A stretch of 64,000 nucleotides of DNA from Anaerosalibacter massiliensis (GCA_000751555.1 CCEZ01000043.1:62001-126000), one strand, 5' to 3'. Shown: positions 1 through 9,776, numbered from the stretch's first letter. Numbers and translations: made by a program. The notes: generated from the sequence alone by a model not told the origin.

Positions 1-672
1 TGTATGTTTGAACTTCATATAGAACAAGGTCCAATACTTGAAAAAGCTAATAAAGATATTGGTGTTGTAACTTGTGTACTTGGTATGGTTAATTATAGAA
101 TTAGAACTTATGGTCAAGCTGATCATGCTGGTACGACCCCTATGAAATATAGGAAAGATGCTCTTTATGCAGCTGCTCAGGTTCTTATTCATCTTCACAA
201 TGAATTAGATAAACTTGACTCGGAACTTGTTTATACAACTGGTGAAATTAAATGCAATCCATGTGTACATACAGTAATTCCTGATTTTATTGATTTTTCA
301 ATTGATGCAAGGCATGAAGATCCTAAAGTAATTGAACAGGTTGTTAATATTATTGAAAATATACCTAAAGAATTTGCTAAATGTGAGGTTGGCTATGAGA
401 AAGCTTGGGCTCGTGAAACAGTATATTTTAATGAAGAATTAGTAGGCTTTGTCAAAGACTCTGCTGATGAATTAGGTGTTTCTAATCAGTATATAAATAG
501 TGGAGCAGGCCATGATGCTCAGTTTGTATCAGAAATGATTCCTACTACTATGATTTTCGTTCCTTCAAAGGATGGGCGTAGTCATTGTGAGTCTGAGTTT
601 ACATCTGTAGAAGAATGCACAAATGGTGCTAGTGTAATGCTAAATGCAGTTCTTAAAGCAGATGCAAAATAA
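1..672 (+). CDS. N-carbamoyl-amino-acid hydrolase / beta-ureidopropionase-type M20 amidohydrolase (5' end outside window)
   Basis: C-terminal ~224 residues of a zinc-dependent amidohydrolase of the AllC/HyuC (peptidase M20-like) family; the frame is open to the first base, so the N-terminus with the first metal ligands is missing. Visible family motifs are HIEQGP (metal/substrate region) at the start, the dimerisation-domain stretch GQADHAGTTPM, a GAGHDAQ motif near residue 170 and SHCESE near the end. These enzymes remove the carbamoyl group from N-carbamoyl amino acids, releasing NH3 and CO2. The genes that follow are ammonia-lyase-like proteins and PreT/PreA, so N-carbamoyl-beta-alanine from pyrimidine breakdown is the best guess for the substrate. 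Allantoate or N-carbamoyl-alpha-amino acids remain possible. Family is certain, substrate is inferred. Confidence 0.85.
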   Translation, partial: CMFELHIEQGPILEKANKDIGVVTCVLGMVNYRIRTYGQADHAGTTPMKYRKDALYAAAQVLIHLHNELDKLDSELVYTTGEIKCNPCVHTVIPDFIDFSIDARHEDPKVIEQVVNIIENIPKEFAKCEVGYEKAWARETVYFNEELVGFVKDSADELGVSNQYINSGAGHDAQFVSEMIPTTMIFVPSKDGRSHCESEFTSVEECTNGASVMLNAVLKADAK

Positions 673-690
673 AAAATAGGAGGTTAGACA

Positions 691-1140
691 ATGAGGGATA
701 CTTCAGTGTTGAGTTATAAAATTACAACAGCAGATGGGGCAAATCAGGAGGGTATTATATCAGTTGGAAGACAATTTGACTTTTGGGGAGATGCAGAAAC
801 AGAATTAATGATATTAAATGATGGTGATGAATCGCTATGCTTAGGTTATAAAGATGTACATTTTTATGATGATATATATGTAGGAGATCAAATTGAATTT
901 AAAGCTACAATGGCAAGGATAGGGAATACTTCAAGAACTTTAAAATTGGAAACTTTTAAAATAGCTACTCCATCAAAACGGATTGGCATAAAAGATGCTA
1001 AAGACTCTGATATGTATTATTATGATGAACCTAAATTAATTTCAGAAGGTAGTGTTGTGCTAGTAGTCAGAAAAGAATTACAAAGGGGAAGACAACCTGA
1101 TGGAATAATAAGAAATCCGTGGAAAGAAATTGCTGATTAA
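691..1140 (+). CDS. Hotdog-fold protein of the 3-aminobutyryl-CoA / beta-alanyl-CoA ammonia-lyase family (copy A)
   Basis: 149 residues, start chosen by an AGGAGG-type site a few bases upstream. The central stretch WGDAETELMILNDGDE, then GYKDVHF, VGDQIEF and GNTSR, matches my recollection of the Kal/Acl family (FGD-ATEL, DGDEGLF, AGDYIE, GNTSR). These small enzymes remove ammonia from 3-aminobutyryl-CoA (lysine fermentation) or beta-alanyl-CoA. Beside a ureidopropionase-like gene and PreTA, beta-alanyl-CoA to acryloyl-CoA plus NH3 is the attractive role. The N-terminal part is unusual: the expected D-x-H-Y-G-G segment is replaced by ADGANQEG. Only 27 bases separate its stop from the start of a second family member, suggesting a two-subunit enzyme. 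Family moderately sure, substrate inferred. Confidence 0.65.
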   Translation: MRDTSVLSYKITTADGANQEGIISVGRQFDFWGDAETELMILNDGDESLCLGYKDVHFYDDIYVGDQIEFKATMARIGNTSRTLKLETFKIATPSKRIGIKDAKDSDMYYYDEPKLISEGSVVLVVRKELQRGRQPDGIIRNPWKEIAD

Positions 1141-1167
1141 TAATTGAAATTAAAATGGAGGGTTAAT

Positions 1168-1569
1168 ATGAGTGCTAAAAGTGATTATAAATCAAATGAG
1201 AGTGCTACTCTACGCTACAGAATGTCTAGTAAAGATGAATTTTATGGAGGCGGTATAGTAAATGGGTCAAGAGCTATAACTCTTATGTGTGATGTTGCAG
1301 AAAAATTGGTAAATAAGGTATTTGGAAACAATGGACGGTGTACTGAAGTTGAAAGTATTCGTCTACATTCCCCCATTCATGCTGGAGATTATATGGAATT
1401 CATAGCAAGAGTTATAGATAGAAAAGATGACTGTATAAAAATAGGATGCCGTTCTTTCAAAATTGCAGGTATACCAGAAGAGCCAGAATTTCCGAGTTCA
1501 ATAGATGTATTGGAAGAACCTACAATTTCAACTGATATGATTATAGTTTATAAATCTAGAGATGACTAA
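1168..1569 (+). CDS. Hotdog-fold protein of the 3-aminobutyryl-CoA / beta-alanyl-CoA ammonia-lyase family (copy B)
   Basis: 133 residues from the ATG at 1168, preferred over an upstream in-frame start at 1144 because GGAGGG lies at 1158-1163, seven to nine bases before it. The protein keeps the N-terminal family motif (YRMSSKDEFYGGGIVNGS, residues ~15-32) and AGDYMEF, but has lost the acidic DGDEG segment seen in copy A, which reads FGNNGR here. Each copy therefore keeps a motif the other lacks. Hotdog proteins of this family build active sites at the dimer interface, so a heteromeric enzyme is plausible. Proposed role: ammonia elimination from beta-alanyl-CoA or a similar beta-aminoacyl-CoA in pyrimidine breakdown. 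The role is inferred from position. Confidence 0.6.
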   Translation: MSAKSDYKSNESATLRYRMSSKDEFYGGGIVNGSRAITLMCDVAEKLVNKVFGNNGRCTEVESIRLHSPIHAGDYMEFIARVIDRKDDCIKIGCRSFKIAGIPEEPEFPSSIDVLEEPTISTDMIIVYKSRDD

Positions 1570-1628
1570 GTGTAGTGCAAGTTTAGAGATAATTAAGAAT
1601 CGGAAATAAAATATTAGGGGGAAAGATT

Positions 1629-2861
1629 ATGACAAGAACAATAGATTTAGAATATGGAAAGTCTATGAAGAGGAAACTTAATATTAGGACTGCTATGGAG
1701 GAAGCATCCCGTTGTCTTTTATGTCATGATGCACCTTGTAGTAGAGACTGCCCTGCAGGAACCGATCCAGGAAGCTTTATTCGTTCTATTAGATTTAGAA
1801 ATATAAAAGGTGCAACAGAAACAATTAGAAAAAATAATATATTGGGAGGATGCTGTAGTCTAATCTGTCCACGTGAGAAATTATGTGAGGAAGCTTGTAG
1901 TAGGACTGGTATAGATAAGCCAATTAGAATTGGAGAATTGCAAGAATTTGCTATTGAACAAGAAAAGATCTTTGGAATGGAAGTTTTAAAAGCACCTAAA
2001 GATAAGAAAAAGGGAAAAATAGCATGTGTAGGTGCAGGACCTGCTTCACTTGCATGTGCGGCTAAATTATCTTTAGAAGGGTATGATGTAACAATTTTTG
2101 AAGCTGAAGAAAAACCAGGTGGGGTTCTAACATATGGAATAAATCCTTCTAGACTACCACAAGGAGTTGTTGAGCATGATATAAAAAAGATAAAGGATCT
2201 TGGGGTAAAATTTGTAATGAATAAAAGAATTGATGGAAAGAAAGATATTAAAAAATTAAAAGATGATTTCGATGCCATACATATTGGTGTTGGTCTTGGA
2301 AAATCTAAAGAGATAGAAAATAAATATATAAATAAAAACATAGATGGAGTCATAAATGCATTAGATTTTTTAAAAACTGCAAGAGAAAATAATGGAAAGA
2401 TTGATATAGGAGAAGATGTAATAGTTGTTGGCGGTGGGGATGTAGCAATGGATTGTGCAATGACAGCTAAACAAATAGGTACAAATATTTCAATTGTATA
2501 TAGGAGAACTATAGAGGAAGCTCCTGCAAGTTATGAAGAATTAGAAATTGTTCAGAAGATGGGAATACCTATTATTACTAATTTTGCACCAGAAAAGACT
2601 ATTGAAGAAAATGGTAGATTAGCTGGAGTTAGTTTCAGATCAAGAGATGGACATTCCACTATGAATTTTAAAGTAGATAAATTAATACTTGCGATTGGTC
2701 AAGAAGCATCCTTAGGTTATAGAGATTTGAAGCTTTCTGATGGAATTTTTGCATCTGGAGATTTAATAAATGGTGGTGAAACTGTAGTTCAAGCAGTTGC
2801 AGATGGAAAAAAAGCTGCGTTAGATATAATCGATTATTTAAATAAAAAGGAGGCAAAATAA
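1629..2861 (+). CDS. preT: PreT-like NAD(P)H-dependent dihydropyrimidine dehydrogenase subunit
   Basis: 410 residues resembling the N-terminal half of mammalian DPD and the small subunit of glutamate synthase. Two N-terminal [4Fe-4S] Cys sets are visible (Cys 29, 32, 37, 41 and Cys 75/76, 80, 86, 90), then an FAD-binding GAGPAS at residues 135-140 and a second Rossmann motif GGGDVAMDC near residue 270 for NAD(P)H. It passes electrons from NAD(P)H through FAD and Fe-S clusters to PreA, which reduces uracil or thymine to the 5,6-dihydro form. The preA gene starts one base after its stop, so the two are translationally linked. A GltD-like role elsewhere is possible but the adjacent PreA makes PreT the better name. 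Confidence 0.85.
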   Translation: MTRTIDLEYGKSMKRKLNIRTAMEEASRCLLCHDAPCSRDCPAGTDPGSFIRSIRFRNIKGATETIRKNNILGGCCSLICPREKLCEEACSRTGIDKPIRIGELQEFAIEQEKIFGMEVLKAPKDKKKGKIACVGAGPASLACAAKLSLEGYDVTIFEAEEKPGGVLTYGINPSRLPQGVVEHDIKKIKDLGVKFVMNKRIDGKKDIKKLKDDFDAIHIGVGLGKSKEIENKYINKNIDGVINALDFLKTARENNGKIDIGEDVIVVGGGDVAMDCAMTAKQIGTNISIVYRRTIEEAPASYEELEIVQKMGIPIITNFAPEKTIEENGRLAGVSFRSRDGHSTMNFKVDKLILAIGQEASLGYRDLKLSDGIFASGDLINGGETVVQAVADGKKAALDIIDYLNKKEAK

Positions 2862-2862
2862 T

Positions 2863-4116
2863 ATGACTTTCAAAAAAGATTTGTCTATAGATTTTTTAGG
2901 AGTTAAATGTGAAAATCCTTTTTTTCTATCATCTTCACCAGTTAGCAGTAGCTATGAAATGATCTCTAAAGCTTTTGAATCAGGTTGGGGTGGAGTATTT
3001 TATAAAACAGTAGGAATATTTATTCCTGATGAATGTTCCCCAAGATTTGATATAGGAACAAAAGAGTCTACAGTATGGACTGGTTTTAAAAACATGGAGA
3101 TGATTTCTGATAAGCCACTTGAGGTAAATCTAGAATATATAAATAAGTTAAAAAGAGATTATCCTAATAAAGTTGTTGCAGTTAGTATAATGGGCAGTAC
3201 TAAAGAAGAATGGGAAGAATTATCAAAATTGGTAACAGAAGCTGGAGCAGACATGCTAGAATGCAATTTTTCATGTCCTCAAATGACAAGTAGTGCCATG
3301 GGTTCAGATGTGGGACAGAATCCAGATTTAGTATATGAATATACAAAAGCAGTAGTAAGTAAAACCCATTTACCTGTAGTTGCAAAGATGACTCCAAATT
3401 TAGGAAATATAGAAATACCTGCTATTGCAGCATTAAAAGGAGGAGCAAAAGGTATATCAGCTATAAATACAGTGAAGTCTATAACAAATATAGACTTAGA
3501 GCATTTAACTGCTATGCCCGTTGTAAATGGTAAATCTTCTATATCTGGCTATTCTGGAGCAGCTATAAAACCAATAGCGTTAAGATTTGTGGCTGATTTG
3601 TTAAAGCATCCTGATATTAGGGAAACCCATATAAGTGGAATAGGAGGTATAGAAACTTGGCAAGATGCACTTGAATTCTTATTACTTGGAGCACGTAATT
3701 TACAAGTAACTACTTCTGTTATGCAGTATGGATATAGAATTGTAGAAGATATGATAAGTGGATTGTCATATTATATGGATGAAAGAGGTGTAAGTAGCCT
3801 TGATGAAATAATAGGTACAGCATTGCCTAATATAGTATCGGCAGAAGAATTAGATAGGGACTTTAAAATCATACCTGAAATAGATGAAGAAAAATGTGCT
3901 AACTGTGGTAGATGTTATATATCTTGTTTTGATGCTGGTCATCAAGCTATTGATTGGGATGAAGAAAAGAGGCTTCCAAAAGTTAATGATAATTGTGTAG
4001 GTTGTCATTTATGTCTAAATGTATGTCTAGTATTAGGCTGTATAATTCCTGGAGAAGTGAAATTTAAAGAAGGCAGGACTCCTCATGAAGTAGAAATTAA
4101 AGAAATATATGAATAG
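2863..4116 (+). CDS. preA: Dihydropyrimidine dehydrogenase catalytic subunit PreA
   Basis: 417 residues: an FMN-binding dihydroorotate-dehydrogenase-like barrel (to about residue 330) followed by a two-cluster ferredoxin domain with CxxCxxCxxxC sets at Cys 345/348/351/355 and 378/381/384/388. The catalytic loop NFSCPQM carries Cys138 in the place of the acid/base cysteine of DPD. With PreT it reversibly reduces uracil/thymine. Last gene of the operon; a hairpin with a T-run follows at 4160-4208. Compare the second PreA-like protein at 33488, where this cysteine is absent. Confidence 0.88.
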   Translation: MTFKKDLSIDFLGVKCENPFFLSSSPVSSSYEMISKAFESGWGGVFYKTVGIFIPDECSPRFDIGTKESTVWTGFKNMEMISDKPLEVNLEYINKLKRDYPNKVVAVSIMGSTKEEWEELSKLVTEAGADMLECNFSCPQMTSSAMGSDVGQNPDLVYEYTKAVVSKTHLPVVAKMTPNLGNIEIPAIAALKGGAKGISAINTVKSITNIDLEHLTAMPVVNGKSSISGYSGAAIKPIALRFVADLLKHPDIRETHISGIGGIETWQDALEFLLLGARNLQVTTSVMQYGYRIVEDMISGLSYYMDERGVSSLDEIIGTALPNIVSAEELDRDFKIIPEIDEEKCANCGRCYISCFDAGHQAIDWDEEKRLPKVNDNCVGCHLCLNVCLVLGCIIPGEVKFKEGRTPHEVEIKEIYE

Positions 4117-4159
4117 GAAAAAGATTTACTATAGCAGTATTTTATGAAATGGTTTAAAG

Positions 4160-4208
4160 AATAAAGCCTTGTGTATTATGAAGTTTTAATACCAGGCTTT
4201 ATTTTTTT
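4160..4208 (+). terminator. Rho-independent terminator after preA
   Basis: Inverted repeat AATAAAGCCT ... AGGCTTTATT with inner pairing GTATT/AATAC, followed by a run of seven T. It ends the pyrimidine operon. Between it and the promoter at 4412 the DNA is AT-rich and shows no gene. Confidence 0.85.
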
Positions 4209-4411
4209 ATGTAAATAGTAAAATTTTCAATAAGTAAAATATGAATATTTATACACTGAATCTATAATTTTTCATTTTCTGATTTTTCTAACCTTAATGA
4301 AATTAGCATTAAAAACCTTTATATCACCCTGTTATTAAATATTATTTTCTCTGTAATAAATATATAATCTTTAAAAGATAAAAAAATATTTATGTATTTT
4401 TAAATAATATA

Positions 4412-4440
4412 TTGCAATATTATTCATTTTGGCTTATAAT
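4412..4440 (+). promoter_or_regulatory. Sigma-A-type promoter for the amino acid ABC importer
   Basis: TTGCAA at 4412-4417 and TATAAT at 4435-4440 with a 17-bp spacer, 38 bp before the substrate-binding protein start. A near-consensus vegetative promoter. Confidence 0.6.
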
Positions 4441-4478
4441 ATTAAATTATAATATAAATATCATGGGAGGAATATTAA

Positions 4479-5309
4479 ATGAAAAAAATTAGTAATTATA
4501 TAGCTTTAATTATGGTTGTTTTATTGTTATCGATAAGTTTAGTAGGTTGTAGTGGTTCGAAAGATGTTTCTACAAAAAATAAATCTAAGTCAAATTTAGA
4601 AAAAATTAAAGAATCAGGGAAGATAGTTTTAGGAACTTGTGCTGATTATCCACCTTATGAATTTCATAAACAAATTGATGGGAAAGATGAAATAGTAGGA
4701 TTTGATATTGAAGTTGCTAAGGAAATTGCAAAAGATTTAGGTGTAGAACTTGAAATAAAAGATATGGATTTTAAAGGGCTTTTATCAGCATTACAAACTG
4801 GAAATGTTGATTTTATTGTAGCAGGAATGAATCCTACTCCAGAAAGAAAAGAGAGTGTGGATTTTTCAAAAATATACTATGCATCTGAACATGGACTGTT
4901 AATCAGAGCAGAAGATAAAGAAAAATATAAATCCATTGATGACTTAAATGGCATGAAAGTTGGAGCTCAAAAAGGTACTATTCAGGAGGAAATAGTTCAG
5001 GATAAAATTAAAAACCCACAAGCTAAAGCCTTAGGTAAAATTACCGATCTAACTCTAGAATTAAAAAATAAAAAAATCGATGGAGTAGCTTTAGCAATTC
5101 CTGTAGCTGAATCTTATGCAGAAGCAAATTCTGACCTTATTGTTTCGCCTTATATAGACTTTGGAAAAGAAGGAGACGGAGTTGCAATAGCAGTTAAAAA
5201 AGGTGAAAAAGAATTAGTAGATGCTATGAACAAAACAATAGATAAAATGACAAAGGAAAAACTTATTGAAAAATTCTTAAAAGATGCTACAGCTCTTTCA
5301 GAAGAATAG
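4479..5309 (+). CDS. Polar amino acid ABC transporter, substrate-binding lipoprotein
   Basis: 276 residues of the family 3 periplasmic-binding-protein type (SBP_bac_3). A signal peptide ends in the lipobox LVGC, with Cys24 as the lipidated residue. Family features are LGTCADYPPYEF near residue 51, GFDIEVAKEIA, the DF(I)VAGMNPTPER stretch near residue 115 and FSKIYY. It captures an amino acid outside the membrane for the permease and ATPase encoded next. The amino acid cannot be read from the sequence. Position after a pyrimidine-degradation operon does not prove a link, since a terminator and a separate promoter lie between. Confidence 0.88.
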   Translation: MKKISNYIALIMVVLLLSISLVGCSGSKDVSTKNKSKSNLEKIKESGKIVLGTCADYPPYEFHKQIDGKDEIVGFDIEVAKEIAKDLGVELEIKDMDFKGLLSALQTGNVDFIVAGMNPTPERKESVDFSKIYYASEHGLLIRAEDKEKYKSIDDLNGMKVGAQKGTIQEEIVQDKIKNPQAKALGKITDLTLELKNKKIDGVALAIPVAESYAEANSDLIVSPYIDFGKEGDGVAIAVKKGEKELVDAMNKTIDKMTKEKLIEKFLKDATALSEE

Positions 5310-5354
5310 AATTAGTTCTATAGAATGTATCTGATATACTAGGAGGTTTAGAAA

Positions 5355-6035
5355 TTGGATTTTAGTTTTTTAAAAAATTATTATATGTTTTTTTTAGAAG
5401 GAGCAAAGATAACTTTATTATTAGCTATACTTACAATATTTTTCGGTGTAATATTTGGAATATTATTAGCCTTAATGAGAATATCACATAACCCTATATT
5501 GAAAACTATATCAGCTGCATATATAGAATTTATAAGGGGTACACCTATAATGGTTCAATTATTTATAGTTTATTATGGATTATCATTTATAGGAATAACA
5601 TTTCCTGATATAAATGTTTTAGGTAGCAGTTTTCCTGATTTAATGGCAGGAGTTACAGCTTTATCTATAAACAGTGCTGCATATGTAGCAGAAATAGTTC
5701 GTGCAGGAATTCAAGCTGTAGATAAGGGGCAAATGGAAGCTTCAAGATCTTTAGGTTTAACCTATTTTATGTCTATGAAAAGTATTATATTGCCTCAAGC
5801 CATAAAGAATGTACTCCCTGCCCTAGGGAATGAATTTATTGCAATTATTAAAGAATCATCTATAGTTTCAATAATTGGAATACATGAATTAATGTATAAT
5901 ACAGATATGGTAAGAGGAAATACATTTAAACCCTTTGAGCCACTGATAGTTACTGCAGGCATATATTTTATTATTACCTTTAGTTTGTCTACAATTGTAA
6001 GGACTCTTGAAAGGAGATTGAAAACAAGTGATTAA
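5355..6035 (+). CDS. Amino acid ABC transporter permease (HisM/GlnP type)
   Basis: 226 residues, several hydrophobic membrane segments, with the EAA-loop region [22 protein letters not shown] near residue 135 that contacts the ATPase, and the [17 protein letters not shown] signature near residue 57. Start is TTG at 5355 behind AGGAGG at 5341-5346. It forms the membrane channel of the importer with the ATPase gene that overlaps its 3' end. Confidence 0.88.
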   Translation: MDFSFLKNYYMFFLEGAKITLLLAILTIFFGVIFGILLALMRISHNPILKTISAAYIEFIRGTPIMVQLFIVYYGLSFIGITFPDINVLGSSFPDLMAGVTALSINSAAYVAEIVRAGIQAVDKGQMEASRSLGLTYFMSMKSIILPQAIKNVLPALGNEFIAIIKESSIVSIIGIHELMYNTDMVRGNTFKPFEPLIVTAGIYFIITFSLSTIVRTLERRLKTSD

Positions 6036-6753
6036 AGTAATTGATTTGCATAAGAATTTTAAGAATTTACATGTATTAAAGGGAATAAATCTAAATGTTT
6101 CTAAGGGAGAGGTTGTAGTAATAATAGGTCCTAGTGGCTCAGGAAAAAGCACTTTATTAAGATGTTTAAATAAATTAGAAGAATCAAACAGCGGTGAAAT
6201 ACTTTTTAAAGATATTTCAGTAACTAACTGTAAAAATGGTATAAATAAAATAAGGCAAGATATGGGGATGGTTTTTCAAAACTTCAATCTGTTTCCCCAT
6301 ATGACTGTTTTAGAAAATATTACTCTTGCTCCTATTAAGATAAAGAAAATGGATAAAAAACAGGCTGAAGATATAGGGTTTAAGCTTCTTGGAAGAGTAG
6401 GTTTATCTGATAAGGCAAATAGCTATCCTAATCAACTTTCGGGAGGACAAAAACAGAGAGTTGCTATAGCTAGAGCTTTGGCCATGTCGCCAGATTTAAT
6501 GCTTTTTGATGAACCTACATCTGCCCTTGATCCTGAAATGGTAGGAGAAGTATTGGAAGTAATGAAGCAATTAGCTGCTGAAGGAATGACTATGATAATA
6601 GTGACTCATGAAATGACATTCGCTAGACAAGTAGCAGATAGAGTTATATTTATGGATGACGGTGTTATTTTAGAAGAAGGTAGTCCAGAAGAATTTTTTA
6701 CAAATCCTAAAAACCAAAGAGCACAGGATTTTTTAAAAAGAGTTGTCAATTAA
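6028..6753 (+). CDS. Amino acid ABC transporter ATP-binding protein
   Basis: 241 residues with GTG start at 6028, eight bases inside the permease gene and preceded by AAAGGAGA. Walker [10 protein letters not shown] at residues ~34-42, Q-loop in [12 protein letters not shown], signature LSGGQKQR, Walker [13 protein letters not shown] and the switch histidine in VTHEM. Typical length for the GlnQ/HisP class. It powers import by the binding protein and permease encoded immediately upstream. Confidence 0.92.
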   Translation: MIKVIDLHKNFKNLHVLKGINLNVSKGEVVVIIGPSGSGKSTLLRCLNKLEESNSGEILFKDISVTNCKNGINKIRQDMGMVFQNFNLFPHMTVLENITLAPIKIKKMDKKQAEDIGFKLLGRVGLSDKANSYPNQLSGGQKQRVAIARALAMSPDLMLFDEPTSALDPEMVGEVLEVMKQLAAEGMTMIIVTHEMTFARQVADRVIFMDDGVILEEGSPEEFFTNPKNQRAQDFLKRVVN

Positions 6754-6768
6754 AAATTTTTATAAGAA

Positions 6769-6797
6769 ATACCCCTAAAATAGGGGTTTTATTTTTT
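6769..6797 (+). terminator. Terminator after the ABC importer operon
   Basis: ACCCCT-AAAAT-AGGGGT hairpin followed by TTTATTTTTT. Confidence 0.85.
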
Positions 6798-6864
6798 ATA
6801 TGTTATTATAATATATGATATATGTTATAATTGCATGTGTGGATATAGAAAGGAGCAAAATTTA

Positions 6865-7590
6865 ATGAAATTATTATTAGATATGCACAATCATACAATA
6901 GCAAGTGGCCATGCATATAGCACTGTTCAAGAAATAGCAGCAGAAGCCTATAAAAAAGGTTTGAAATATTTAGGAATAACAGATCATGGTCCTGAAATGC
7001 CGGGAGGACCTCATATTTTTCATATAGGTAATCTTAAAGTTATACCAGAAAAAATCAATGGAGTAGAGATATTAAAAGGTGTAGAGGCAAATATTCTAAA
7101 TCAAGAGGGAAAATTAGATATACCAGAAAAACTATTGAAAGATCTAGATATAGTAATTGCTTCACTACATGATGCTTGTATAGAACCTTATGATTTAGAG
7201 GGAAATACAAAAGCCCTTTTAAATACTATGGAAAATAAATATGTAGATATAATAGGACACCCAGGGAATCCAGTATTCCCAATTGATAAAGAAAAATTTG
7301 TTTTAGGAGCAAAAAGGACAAATACTTTAATAGAAATTAATAATAGCTCCTTTTTAAAAAGTAGAAAAGGTAGTGAAGAAAATTGCTACGAGATAGCTAA
7401 ATTGTGTAAAAAACATAGAACACCAATAATTGTAAACAGCGATAGTCATATTTCTTTTGATACAGGAAAATTTGATAAGGCAATTGAATTATTAGAGGAT
7501 ATTGAAATGCCAGAAGAACTAATTATAAATACTTCTACTGATAAATTTATAAGTTATTTAAAGAACAAGGGAAAGACTAGATTTCTTTAA
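6865..7590 (+). CDS. PHP-domain phosphatase/hydrolase (YcdX-like)
   Basis: 241 residues from ATG 6865. This start is preferred over 6835 because AAAGGAG lies at 6849-6855. PHP-family metal ligands are visible: DMHNHT at the N-terminus, GITDHGPEMPGGPH near residue 57, a histidine in ASLHD near residue 105, HPGNP near residue 140 and NSDSHIS near residue 205. Members are trinuclear-metal phosphoesterases; YcdX-like proteins have unknown natural substrates. It stands alone between two terminators. Confidence 0.8.
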   Translation: MKLLLDMHNHTIASGHAYSTVQEIAAEAYKKGLKYLGITDHGPEMPGGPHIFHIGNLKVIPEKINGVEILKGVEANILNQEGKLDIPEKLLKDLDIVIASLHDACIEPYDLEGNTKALLNTMENKYVDIIGHPGNPVFPIDKEKFVLGAKRTNTLIEINNSSFLKSRKGSEENCYEIAKLCKKHRTPIIVNSDSHISFDTGKFDKAIELLEDIEMPEELIINTSTDKFISYLKNKGKTRFL

Positions 7591-7608
7591 AAACTTTAAG
7601 ATAAAATT

Positions 7609-7641
7609 ACTTCCTCGCGTAAAATTGGAGGGAGTTTTTTA
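7609..7641 (+). terminator. Terminator after the PHP gene
   Basis: ACTTCCTC / GAGGGAGT stem (one G-T pair) followed by TTTTTT. Confidence 0.75.
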
Positions 7642-7748
7642 TTACAATATAGCATTGAAGATAGCACTAATATAGAATACAATTATAATATGAAAAATAT
7701 TTTATATTTAATAAAAAGGTAATATAAATATTATTAAGGGGGAATATA

Positions 7749-9107
7749 ATGGATGAGATTAAGGTGGAAAGCAATGGAAAGGCACTTATTCCTTTTATAA
7801 TTTTTGTAGCCATTTATTTAGCAAGTGGTATCATACTCCAATCTCAAGGAGTTGAAATGGCTTTTTATCAATTGCCAGGACCGGTAGCGGTAATGATAGG
7901 TATAATTATAGCATTTATAATGTTTAAAGGATCTATTGATGAAAAATTTAACACCTTAGTAAAAGGATGTGGTGATGAGAATATAATTATTATGTGTATT
8001 ATCTACTTATTAGCTGGAGCTTTTTCATCAGTTTCTCAAGCTATGGGTGGAGTAGATTCTACAGTTAATCTAGGTCTTAAACTTATTCCAGCCAAATATG
8101 TTACAGCAGGGATTTTTATAATTGCAGGCTTTATATCTACATCTACAGGAACTTCTGTAGGAACTATAGTAGCTGTAGGTCCAATTGCAGTAGGATTGGC
8201 TGAGAAAGCAGGGTTAAATCTACCACTAGTAATAGCTGCTCTTATAGGAGGAGCTATGTTTGGTGACAATTTATCAATAATATCTGATACAACAATAGCA
8301 GCAACAAGAACTCAAGATGTAGAGATGAAAGATAAATTTAGATTAAATATTATAATTGCACTGCCAGCAGCTATAATTACAATAATTTTATTATTAATAT
8401 TTGGACAACCAACTACTATTTCAACAGTTGGAGATTATTCATTCAATATAATTAAGGTATTGCCATATTTATTTGTACTAATAGCGGCATTAGTTGGGGT
8501 TAATGTATTTGTTGTATTGACAGGTGGAATTGTGTTTTCAGGAATTATTGGTATTGTATATGGAGAATTAGGGATATTGACTTTTGCTCAGGAGATTTTT
8601 AATGGATTTGAGGGAATGTTTGATATTTTCCTATTGTCTATGTTAACAGGAGGTTTAGCCTTCATGGTTATAAAAGAAGGAGGCCTACAATGGATTCTTG
8701 ATAAAATTCAAGGGAGGATTAAAGGTAGAAAATCTGCTGAAGTAGGTATTGCGGCTTTAATTAGTCTTATAGATGCAGCTACAGCAAATAATACAGTAGC
8801 TATAATAATATCTGGATCTATTGCAAAAGAAATTTCTAAAGAATATAAGGTAGATCCTAGAAGGACTGCTTCTTTATTAGATTCTTTTTCTTGTGTAATG
8901 CAAGGTATGATTCCTTATGGGGCACAACTATTAATAGCTGTAAGTTTTACTAAAGGTTTAGTAAATCCAATAGAAATAATACCACTTTTATGGTACCAAC
9001 AATTATTAGCATTAGCTGCTATAATATCGATATTTATCCCATTTGCAGATGGAATAATTAAAAGAAATCCATGGGATTTTCAAAATAATAAGGTGATGGA
9101 AAAATAA
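7749..9107 (+). CDS. nhaC: NhaC-family Na+/H+ antiporter (or related carboxylate:H+ exchanger)
   Basis: 452 residues, about 11-12 hydrophobic segments, with a conserved core including GTSVGTIVAVGPIAVGLAEKAG (near residue 135), GAMFGDNLSIISDTTIAATRTQ (near residue 170) and DAATANNTVAI in the C-terminal half. These are typical of the NhaC/ion-transporter superfamily. Relatives also include malate/lactate exchangers, so the exchanged ion is uncertain. Likely helps sodium or proton balance in a fermenting anaerobe. Start ATG at 7749 behind AAGGGGGA. Confidence 0.8.
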   Translation: MDEIKVESNGKALIPFIIFVAIYLASGIILQSQGVEMAFYQLPGPVAVMIGIIIAFIMFKGSIDEKFNTLVKGCGDENIIIMCIIYLLAGAFSSVSQAMGGVDSTVNLGLKLIPAKYVTAGIFIIAGFISTSTGTSVGTIVAVGPIAVGLAEKAGLNLPLVIAALIGGAMFGDNLSIISDTTIAATRTQDVEMKDKFRLNIIIALPAAIITIILLLIFGQPTTISTVGDYSFNIIKVLPYLFVLIAALVGVNVFVVLTGGIVFSGIIGIVYGELGILTFAQEIFNGFEGMFDIFLLSMLTGGLAFMVIKEGGLQWILDKIQGRIKGRKSAEVGIAALISLIDAATANNTVAIIISGSIAKEISKEYKVDPRRTASLLDSFSCVMQGMIPYGAQLLIAVSFTKGLVNPIEIIPLLWYQQLLALAAIISIFIPFADGIIKRNPWDFQNNKVMEK

Positions 9108-9122
9108 ATATATAAAAGGTGA

Positions 9123-9162
9123 AATAGTACTTTGTCAGCTATATGACAAGGTACTATTTTTA
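9123..9162. terminator. Bidirectional terminator between nhaC and the dsbA-like gene
   Basis: Imperfect inverted repeat AATAGTAC-TTTGTCA / TGACAAG-GTACTATT with T-rich flank on the plus strand. It can serve both convergent genes. Confidence 0.75.
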
Positions 9163-9176
9163 GATATATATATTTT

Positions 9177-9776
9177 TTACTCTGCCTCAAGAATTGCATC
9201 TTTAATCCTTTTATATTTTCGTATATTAATTATTTTTGTCTCATCATTAATTAAGAAAGTGGGAACTTCTTCTATATTGTATTTATCTACTAGCTCATAA
9301 GCTATTTTTAATTTTTCATCATATTTTCCACTATCAATATTCCTATTCATTTCTTCTACATCTAAACCAACCTTTTTTCCAATATCATTAATAATACTTT
9401 CTTCCCCTATATTTTTTATATCTACAAATGCTGTTTTAAATACTTCCCTTGAGAAGACACTGTACTTATGTACACTTTTGGCATATTCTCTAGCCAGAAG
9501 GGCCCTATGAGAGTTGAATTTTATATTTACATTTTCATTAAAAGAAATATTATAAGGGCTACCATATTTTCCTAATGTTTTAAACATTTTTATAGTTTTG
9601 TCTTTAGAAAAAATATCATATAGATTTCTACCTTCAAAAGGAATTTCAGGGTATTGTTCATAAGGAATCCATTCTATAAAAAAATTAACTCCATCTTTTT
9701 TAAGTTGTTCTACTATACCAGTAGCTATAAAACAAAAAGGGCAATTAAAATCAAAAAAAACTTTTACATTAGTCAT
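9177..9776 (-). CDS. DsbA-family thiol oxidoreductase (FrnE-like)
   Basis: 199 residues on the minus strand, start preceded by TAGGAGG. Thioredoxin-fold active site NCPFC at Cys12/Cys15 close to the N-terminus, a long helical insertion, and the cis-proline region VPTFLIND near residue 178, as in the DsbA/2-hydroxychromene-carboxylate isomerase/FrnE group. No signal peptide is seen, so it is likely cytoplasmic. Partner unknown. Only gene on this strand between 1 and 49 kb. Confidence 0.8.
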   Translation of the reverse strand: MTNVKVFFDFNCPFCFIATGIVEQLKKDGVNFFIEWIPYEQYPEIPFEGRNLYDIFSKDKTIKMFKTLGKYGSPYNISFNENVNIKFNSHRALLAREYAKSVHKYSVFSREVFKTAFVDIKNIGEESIINDIGKKVGLDVEEMNRNIDSGKYDEKLKIAYELVDKYNIEEVPTFLINDETKIINIRKYKRIKDAILEAE

